Assembly: GCA_958009085.1 (NCBI GenBank) | Contig: OY253670.1 | Span: 372,001-436,000, forward strand | Direction of reading: 5' to 3' | DNA: 64,000 nucleotides | Source of the DNA: Protoeuglena noctilucae | Taxonomy: Eukaryota; Chlorophyta; Pedinophyceae; Marsupiomonadales; Marsupiomonadaceae | In this document: in pieces, positions 57,465 through 64,000 of the stretch | Position numbering within the stretch: the stretch's first letter is position 1 | Layout of the letters: every line of letters begins with the position of its first letter | Notes under the pieces: generated by a model | Seen by the model: only the letters and a program-made list of their open reading frames with translations | What the model was told of the DNA's origin: nothing | The model's database searches: none | Position numbers and translations under genes: made by a program

Positions 57465-58607
57465 GATGGGTTGGCTGTCGTGGCTTGGTCGCGATGCGGG
57501 CTCCGCGCCCGGCCCTAGTGACAGGGACGCCGCTGCCGGGGTGCGCGGGGGGGACGCAATGGGACAGCGGCCGCCGGGCGGGGATGGCTCAGAAGGCCCA
57601 GCGAGTCCCCGGCCGGGTCCCCGGCCCGATCAGATGCAAGGGGATGGTCTTCAGAGCAGTCGAGGGGATGGAAGCGAGGGAGATCCCCAGGAGAAGCGGC
57701 AGCTTTACTACCCCAACGGGCAGCCCATCCCAAAGGGCCCGTACGAGGACATGAGCGACCGGGCGTTCCGTGCGCTGGTCGACAGCATCATCAGCACCAA
57801 CCAACGCGTCCGGCACATCATGCAGGCGATGACGAAGGCGAGTGCGGGGGCGCGCAGGCGAGTGCAAGGCGTCGCGGTGGCAGGGGGCAGCGAAGGCGAA
57901 AGGCAGCTCCCCGGCGCACCCCCGCAGCTTGGTTGTCATGTGGACAAGAACTTCGTGCAGGTGGAGGTGTGCGACGAGGCGGTTTCCGGGGGATATCGCC
58001 CTCCGGACGGGGTTGTGCTGTGCAAGAACCACCTGAGCTTCGAGAAGGACATCGCGACCACCATGCAGGCGAGTCGGTTGCAAAGCATTATGCGCGCTTG
58101 GTCGAACCATCTCGCGTTGCGTCCTTGGTGGCAGCAGCACCGATCACGCTCCCACTCCCTGCCCCGCAGCACGAGCTCATCCACGCGTTCGACTCGTGCC
58201 GAGCGCGCAACCTGGACTGGGACAGCTGCGAGCACCACGCGTGCTCCGAGGTGCGGGCGGCCGCGCTCTCGGGGGACTGTGACTGGGACATGGAGGTCCG
58301 TCGAGGCAATTACAGCATCATCGGGCAGTGGAAGGCGAGTGGCGGCTCCGCGACTCGTTTAAAAATGGTTGATAGAATGTGCCATGGCAGACGCGCCCTC
58401 CGCCAGGGCCGTACAGCTCGAGCATTGTGGTCACTTTTTTCAACCCACACCCTGCATCATGCGCGCCCCCAGCGGTGCGTGCGGCGCCGGGCCGAGCTCT
58501 CCGTGTCGATGAAGGCGGCGTGCCAGGGTCCGCGGGCGAAGGAGGCCGTGGACGCAGTGCTGGAGAAGTGCATCAAAGACACCGCACCCTTCCACCGCAC
58601 GCCATGA
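57465..58607 (+). CDS. ATP23: ATP23-type mitochondrial metalloprotease (M76)
   Basis: Three exons: 57465-58067, about 58171-58330 and about 58473-58607. The N-terminus is Gly/Asp-rich, then DMSDRAFRALVDSIISTNQR and PPQLGCHVDKNFVQVEVCDE. The middle exon opens with the active-site HELIHAFDSCRARNLDWDSC and HHACSEVRAAALSGDCDW. The last exon reads CVRRRAELSVSMKAACQGPR and CIKDTAPFHRTP. HExxH, the H-x-A-C-S-E-x-R-A block and the CxxDTxPF end are all M76 hallmarks. ATP23 processes Atp6 and assists ATP synthase assembly in the mitochondrial intermembrane space. Both introns have GC donors (CAG|GCGAGT at 58068 and AAG|GCGAGT near 58335), which is unusual. Confidence 0.93.
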
Positions 58608-58701
58608 CAACATGTACTCCCAGACAGTACTCAACCCTGCTTGGTCCGCCGTGCTTCAAACGTCGATAACGACGCATGCCGCACCAACCGCGCCAATTGC
58701 C

Positions 58702-60459
58702 TTAGCCGTAGCACCGGATGGGGTCGTTGCAGCCCTTCGCCGCCGACTGGGGCCTCCCGAACCGCCCGCCCCGGGCCAGGTACTGCTGGTGGTAGGTCTC
58801 CGCGGGGCAGTAGTTGCGAATCTCCTCGACCTCCGTCACCACCGGGTCGCTGTGCTTGGCCTGCACCTTCTGGATCGCCTCCTTGGCGGCCGTGACGCGC
58901 TCCGGCTTGCTCACGTAGATGCCGCTCCGGTACTGCGTGCCGACGTCGTTGCCCTGCCGGTTGAGCTGCGTGGGGTCGTGACGGTCGAAGAACACCTGTA
59001 CCATAGAAAGGAGTAGATGCTGATGAGACACAGTGCCCAACATCGCCCTGACGCGCAGGACCGGTGGCCGTGTGCACAGCGCATGGATGGCCTGGATGGC
59101 GCATCTCGCCTCAAACAGCCGATCGAGCGTCACGGTCTTGGGGTCGTACTGCACTTGCACCACCTCCACGTGGCCCGTCTGCCCGGAGCACACCTCCTGC
59201 GTGCACACCAAGCACCGCCTCGGCTCGCGTCACACAACACCCAGCAACGCAGGTCACGTGCTGCCTACGCTTCCAACCAATTCCGGTGGAACAGAGGTGG
59301 CCACCGCATGCGGCACTGTCTCGCCCATCACTTGCACAAGCTCACACATCCACCCAAGTCTATCGATGAGACGAGGACGCGTGTCTTGCAGCGTGGCTCG
59401 TCACCTCGTACGTCGTCTGCTCCGATGACCCCTGGCAGTACCCGACCTGGGTGGACAACACCCCCGGGATGCGCTGGAATGCCAACTCGACGCCCCAGAA
59501 GCACCCGGCCCCAAACGTCACCGTCTCCATCGCAGACTTGGGCACGCTGCTGACCAGCTCGACCTGAGAGAAGCAGAGCAGACTCGGTTAGCTTTAAGAT
59601 ACATCAGTTATTGAGACGGAGGAGTGATGGACGAATACTCAGATGGGCAGTGGAACAGAGGGCTACGGCATTGGCGGGGCCAGCTATGCAGACACACGCC
59701 AACCCCCGCCGGCTCGCCTCGAACGTCAGGTCCTTCCCCGCCAGCTGGTGGTTCGCGTCCAGCGTGATGAACTCGTCATCCATGTCCGTCACCGCAGCCA
59801 CCATCCCGTTCGACAGCTGGACAGCCGCGCCCTTCTTGAGGCCCTGCGATTGCCATACGATGAGAAGCATGGCTGCTAAGCATGGCACTTGATGAAAAGC
59901 TGCAGCTCTGCCGATGATAGTGCTCCACGCAGGCACAAGCAAGCTCGCAGGTGCAGATGGGAACTCACGTCGGGGGCTTGCGACGCGGGGACCTTGGCGA
60001 CGAGGTCCTCCGACCACTCGCCGTACGCCTTCTTGGCCTCGATAGTGCGTGTGCGCTTCTCTCCTGTCCCGAGACCCATCACCAGGTCGTGGAAACCCTC
60101 GATAACGTTGCTAGACCCCACGACGAACTCCAGAGGTCCCCGGCCCCGCGACGAGTCGAACTCCGAGCCATCCGCCTGCAGTAACAGCGCCAACAGATGG
60201 TATGAAATACATACTGCCGCGGCACTGCGGCAACGCGAGGCCATCGTGAGCCCCCGATGCGAGAGACGGCGGAACGCACCAGGGTGCCCGTGTAATGGAC
60301 GCGAACGAAGTCCCCTGCCTCCACGCCAGCGTACACAACCGCGTTGCGCTTCCCCCCGACCCGGCGAATGCTCAGCGGCGACGCAGCGACGGAGGGGCGG
60401 GGCGCAGAGGCCGCTGCGGGCGCCAGGCAACATATGGCTGTCCCCGCCTCGCCAGGCAT
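58702..60459 (-). CDS. SlyD-type FKBP fused to methionine sulfoxide reductase A
   Basis: Six exons in one coherent frame from 60459 to 58702. An Ala/Ser/Arg-rich presequence (MPGEAGTAICCLAPAAASAP) precedes DFVRVHYTGTL, then ADGSEFDSSRGRGPLEFVVG with VIEGFHDLVMGLGTGEKRTR and KAYGEWSEDLVAKVP, then LKKGAAVQLSNGMVAAVTDM with DANHQLAGKDLTFE. That completes a SlyD-like FKBP including its insert-in-flap. The next exon starts VELVSSVPKSAMETVTFGAG, finishing the last FKBP strand and running straight into the MsrA active site GAGCFWGVE. MsrA continues CSGQTGHVEVVQVQYDP, DRHDPTQLNRQGNDVGTQYR and ends NDPIRCYG with resolving-type cysteines. The two activities are peptidyl-prolyl isomerisation and Met-S-sulfoxide repair. 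Introns after DLTFE (near 59724) and LDRLFE (near 59112) have GC donors. Confidence 0.85.
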
Positions 60460-60842
60460 TTTCCTTCTCGAAGGCTCCACGTGATGTAATGACGTTTGAC
60501 GTTTACCGCAGCATATGCGCTCGATCCGCGGAAAGGTGGTCCAGAGCGGGCGCGGCGGGGGGAGCGGGTATCTGATGGTTCATCACGCACCAGCGCTGCG
60601 AAGAAGCCTCGAGGGCCCTGCTGCTGCCCCTCCACGCCGCATTTGGCTCCCTCGCGCGCCCATCGCGACGCACGAGGTCGCCATCGCGCTGATACCCCCC
60701 GCTGCCATGTCTGCCACTAGTTTCACCCTTAAAACAATCGGCAGCTCTTCCTATACGCCGCTGCAGGTAATAAGGGTGTCACTCTGCCATACAGTGCATT
60801 CTGAAAGCGCAGGAGCGGGCGGCCAAACGCCAGCCAGGTGTT

Positions 60843-62613
60843 TCATGGCATGAGGGCGACAACGACCGCCTCCCTCGGCCGGTGTTGCCGGAGCTTGACC
60901 CCCGCGAGAGCGAGCAGCGTCCTGGATGCCTCGTAAGCCGGATCCGCGCGCAAGCCACCCTTGGTCGGCGTCTGCGTCCAAGGAGAGAGCATGAACGTGC
61001 TGTGGCCCCACCGTGGTCGCCGCAGGGCAAGGGCCGCGCGATCGAGGTCCTTGCAAGCCCCGCAGGCATGCGCTTGAGATGCATCCGCATACGTGCTTCG
61101 TGCTGTCCATCCCTCACCATCGAGTCGCGGAGGGACATTACGTTCTTGTCCTCGTAGAAAACGACCTCCACCAGTCCCGACTGGATGATGAGCTTGGCGC
61201 ATTCGTTGCAGGGGAACATGGTCACGAAGATACGGGCCCCAGCGAGGCTGGCCGAGTTCTACGAGAACGGTGCACAGGACAACGATTGTGACACGCCGTC
61301 GCCCTACCCAGGGTCAGCGCAGGAAAGACATCCCAGCATTGGACTTGAAACGCAACATCTCGCCAGCTTGCGTCCCTCCCGCCTCGCCTTGTTCATGATC
61401 GCGTTCATCTCTGCGTGACACACGTACGGGTACTTGGTCTCGAGAGGGTTGTTGCCCTGGGACGCCTTAGACCAGGGGAGGTGCTCGTCGGGGCAACCTC
61501 GAGGGAAGCCGTTGTATCCAATCCCGAGAATGACGTTCTCTGCAGCCACCATGCCTCGCCAAGGCTCGTTACGGCTGCCTTGGCAAGCAGGGGGGTGCCG
61601 GCCCAGCAGACCAGACAGGCTCCGGGGCCGCCCTGCGACTCCGCGCGCTGTCGCGAGTCACCTGGAGACACGATGCACGCCCCGACCTGCTTGTTGGGGT
61701 CCTTCGACCGCTGGGCTGACAGAAACGCAATGGCCATGAAGTAATCGTCCCACACCAGGTACCCCCCCCGAGGCCTGGGGTCGTACGGATCGCTGCATTT
61801 GTCCGCTCGGAGACTCGAGGCCGTCCGCACGCCCCCCGTGCCACCGCACTGCGCCACGGGGCACCCCACACACCCCGCGCCACTGCAAGGCCCCTCTGGG
61901 CCGGGGCCGGCCCCGCCGTCCCCACGCCCCTCCTCCGTACCCACGGCCCCCCAGAGTACCCGCGCTGCCTCCGCCATGACGTCATCGCCGACCGTGCGGC
62001 GAGCTGGCGATGCTGAGCACGCCTCCACAGAGACCGTGTCCGAAGGCGACGGCGACGCTGTCGATGGTGTGCAGTCACTGCACGCGTCTCTTCGCCGGAT
62101 GGCATCGCAGTCGCATCGCACGATGGCCTCGCTCGGGAGCGGCTGTCTGTCGATGGGTCTGTCGGGCGTCGCGGGCTTCGTACGCACAGCCGCCCCGGGA
62201 GGCGCCTCAGCGGCTGCAAGTTCCAGCGCCACGCACCCTGCGATGGACGTAAACGTCGATGGAGATGCTGGGTAGGTCAATGCAGCCGCCGCTGCGGCTT
62301 GCCCGGGACGGGCTCGACACACGCAACCACAAAGTGAACCGGGAGGCGCGAAACGCACCTGGAGTCGCGACGCGGTCGGCTTCTGCAGGGGCGCTTCGCT
62401 TAGCATATTCTCTGCACATTGCAAAGGTAGCGAACCCTGCACGTGGTCGGAGAACGCGGAATTTGGGTCTCCATGCGTGTGGCGCAGACGGCGGGCGCCG
62501 CGAGCGCCGCCACGTCCCCGGCAGCCCTCCGCGGGGTTTGAGAGCGAGCAAGACGAGCTAAATATGTTGGCAACCAAATCTTGGGCGCAGCCGACGGGAT
62601 TTTCGAATGGCAT
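60843..62613 (-). CDS. DCTD: dCMP deaminase
   Basis: Core exons encode [20 protein letters not shown] with [30 protein letters not shown] with [34 protein letters not shown] with [19 protein letters not shown]; and [20 protein letters not shown]. The zinc ligands are in CHAE and PCNEC. dCMP deaminase makes dUMP for thymidylate synthesis. The frame is open upstream to 62613 ([14 protein letters not shown]), giving a long Ala/Gly/Cys-rich N-terminal extension. A start as late as the VMAEAARV methionine is equally possible. The intron after AIMNK is GC-AG (AAG|GCGAGG near 61389): the conserved NKNSA continuation leaves no GT alternative. Confidence 0.92.
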
Positions 62614-63362
62614 GGGCCCTAGTCCATGACAGCTGCCACGGCCGCTCCTCGGCCCAGCGTGCCGCCAGCATGCCGCGGACGAGGCAACCGCTCGGTGACG
62701 AGTCCATCATCGCAGCAGGAGCTTGGAACGGCTCACCAGTGACGACCCCAGCCATGACCGCCATGGGCAAGAGCGTGCCAGCGCCCAGAGACCACCCGGC
62801 CCCCGTTGGCCCCACCATATTCACGACTCTTAGATGCGATGTGAGCTGAGGCAGGATGACCAGGGAGACGGCTGCGCGAGACACACCAAAAGGCGCAACG
62901 TGGCAACGTGCCAAGGGCGCTGGCAGGCAGTGTGCAACGTAGGCGAGTTGCCAGGGCTATGACGTCCCGCGCGCGATGAATGAGTATTGCATGGATGGCT
63001 CCACGAGTGCATGCGCGAGCCAGATAGCTTTTCGCCAGTGGAACATGCCAGACGATGCCTGCGCTCACAAAGCGCCCACATCCCGCCACGAAGTCAATCA
63101 GTCGCACCTCTTTCTCGCGCTCACGTCGACTTCCTGGTCTGCGATGGCGCGCGTCTTGCAGCAGCAGGCGGCGGGGCTGCAGCGGGATTTCGGAGCGGTG
63201 CTGCACTCGCTCTCGCAGCTCACGTCGGCCGTTCACGAGCTGGGAAGACGCTCTGATGCCATCTCTCTCGGCGTTCAAGCGTGCGTGCGCGAAATGTGCG
63301 GCTTTTCGCTCATGTCTTTGGCACTGCGGTTGCTCGCAACGAGGAAGTTCTCCGCTCCGCTG
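62614..63362. other. Intergenic, no firmly supported gene
   Basis: Shared upstream region of dCMP deaminase (-) and the DZIP1-like gene (+). A minus-strand frame (MVGPTGAGWSLGAGTLLPMA) and a plus-strand helical frame (VLQQQAAGLQRDFGAVLHSL at about 63145) are open. The latter could be an upstream exon of the DZIP1-like gene, but no splice evidence fixes it. Confidence 0.35.
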
Positions 63363-64000
63363 ATGCGCAGGTTTGATTTGCCAGACACCCAAGAGCGCGG
63401 CGTTCAAGCGTCGCTCGAGGCAGGCCCCTCCGCTGGACTCCCCACGCGCATAACTGTCGGCGCGCCGTTCCGCTTCCAAAAGTCGGACCGCCGGGTCAAC
63501 TGGGCGCGGCTGCGCTCTCTGGACCTCGCGGAGATCCATCGCGAGACGGACGTGCAGGGGCTGATGAGCGCCTTGGAAGGCAAGGGGTCGAACACACTTC
63601 GACACTCGCAATTTCCCTTCTGAGCGTCGAGGCGCGTCCGGGCCCGTGCCGACGATCTTTAGCCCCCGAAAGCTGCCGCAGATTTCGCGTACGGGGACCT
63701 GGAGCGCGAGAGCACGTTCAACCTGACGGAGGCGTCCCTCTTGCGCCTGTGCCGGGCGCAGCAGATGGCAATTCAGTACCTGTTGCACGAGAGGCAGCAA
63801 GCGACGGCGGAGGCGCTTCAGATCAGCGACGGGCACGCGCGCATGGAGGCGTATTTGGACCGGCTGGATGCGGCGGGGCAGGCGGTGCATCTCGACAAGC
63901 TGTCGCAGCAAGTGTCAGCGATGGAGGACGCCCTGCGGCATTTGAGCGACGGCGATATGCAGGCGCTGGCCGGGGAGTTGGCGGCGGTGGGCGCTGCGGG
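63363..64000 (+). CDS. DZIP1-like ciliary protein, 5' part only
   Basis: Probable start at 63363 (MRRFDLPDTQERG). The N-terminal domain reads FRFQKSDRRVNWARLRSLDL and AEIHRETDVQGLMSALE, then exon 2 (from 63678) DFAYGDLERESTFNLTEASL with LCRAQQMAIQYLLHERQQA, followed by a coiled coil to the end of the window. This is the DZIP1 N-terminal signature (F-x-F, DWRxL, DxLxxxxxLENITF, AQLxIEYLL). DZIP1/Iguana acts at the basal body in ciliogenesis and Hedgehog signalling. The intron between the two exons is best explained by a GC donor (GAAG|GCAAGG near 63581). The gene continues beyond 64000. Confidence 0.78.

Noticed and set aside
63142-63270. Helical frame with VLQQQAAGLQRDFGAVLHSL as a certain first exon of DZIP1-like
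   Set aside because: It is in an open frame but the DZIP1 N-terminal domain has a good start at 63363, and no splice site links them.
62733-63911. 392-residue minus-strand open frame
   Set aside because: It is antisense to the DZIP1-like exons and has Arg/Leu-rich composition typical of a shadow frame.

Overview
This is a GC-rich, intron-dense nuclear window from a eukaryote. It holds about 24 protein genes packed head-to-head and tail-to-tail, most cut into 3-10 exons by introns of roughly 80-250 bp. The single reading frames are therefore only pieces, and the gene models below were assembled by joining conserved protein blocks across splice sites. The gene set points to a unicellular flagellated protist, probably plastid-bearing. 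A DZIP1-like ciliary protein, an LRRC34-like protein and an FxP-repeat protein suggest cilia. An RH22-type DEAD helicase, a J-protein with a ferredoxin-like tail and a SlyD-type FKBP fused to MsrA suggest an alga. I cannot name the lineage from this sequence alone.

Layout. 0.4-8.4 kb: NIP30-like protein (+), ER MIR protein SDF2 (-), RH22-like helicase (+), an unrecognised membrane protein (+). 8.5-16.4 kb: SRR1-like (+), actin-related ARP6 (-), family-16 methyltransferase (-), secreted or membrane-anchored Cys-rich glycoprotein (+). 17.3-31 kb: Mak5/DDX24 helicase (-), EAF6 (+), LRRC34-like (-), J-protein (+), GTPase NOG1 (-). 31.6-44.6 kb: NELF-A-like (+), two tandem multipass membrane proteins with degenerate class III cyclase domains (-), FxP-repeat protein (-). 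46-58.6 kb: PcnB-type nucleotidyltransferase (+), snurportin-1 (-), SelO (+), SLC25 carrier (-), ATP23 protease (+). 58.7-64 kb: FKBP-MsrA fusion (-), dCMP deaminase (-), DZIP1-like (+, runs off the end). A 200-base run of N (36849-37048) is a scaffold gap.

Shared themes are ribosome biogenesis (Mak5, NOG1, probably RH22), chromatin and transcription (ARP6, EAF6, NELF-A-like), snRNP import (snurportin), and organelle proteostasis and redox (ATP23, SelO, FKBP-MsrA).

The most unusual signals concern gene architecture rather than a new operon-like system. (1) At least 16 introns begin with GC instead of GT (consensus close to AG|GCGAG), most of them fixed by conserved protein on both sides. (2) In the Mak5 and NOG1 genes, tandem repeats in introns carry the exon end together with its 5' splice site, giving ladders of decoy donors. 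(3) An ARP6 C-terminal exon appears in inverted orientation beside the rest of the gene. (4) Two tandem paralogous membrane cyclase-like proteins lack both metal-binding aspartates and differ by an intron and by a GC versus GT donor. (5) A SlyD-type FKBP is fused to MsrA. (6) A NELF-A-like gene is present. Two probable single-base frameshifts (RH22-like motif I near 4005, cyclase-like copy A near 36220) may be assembly errors.
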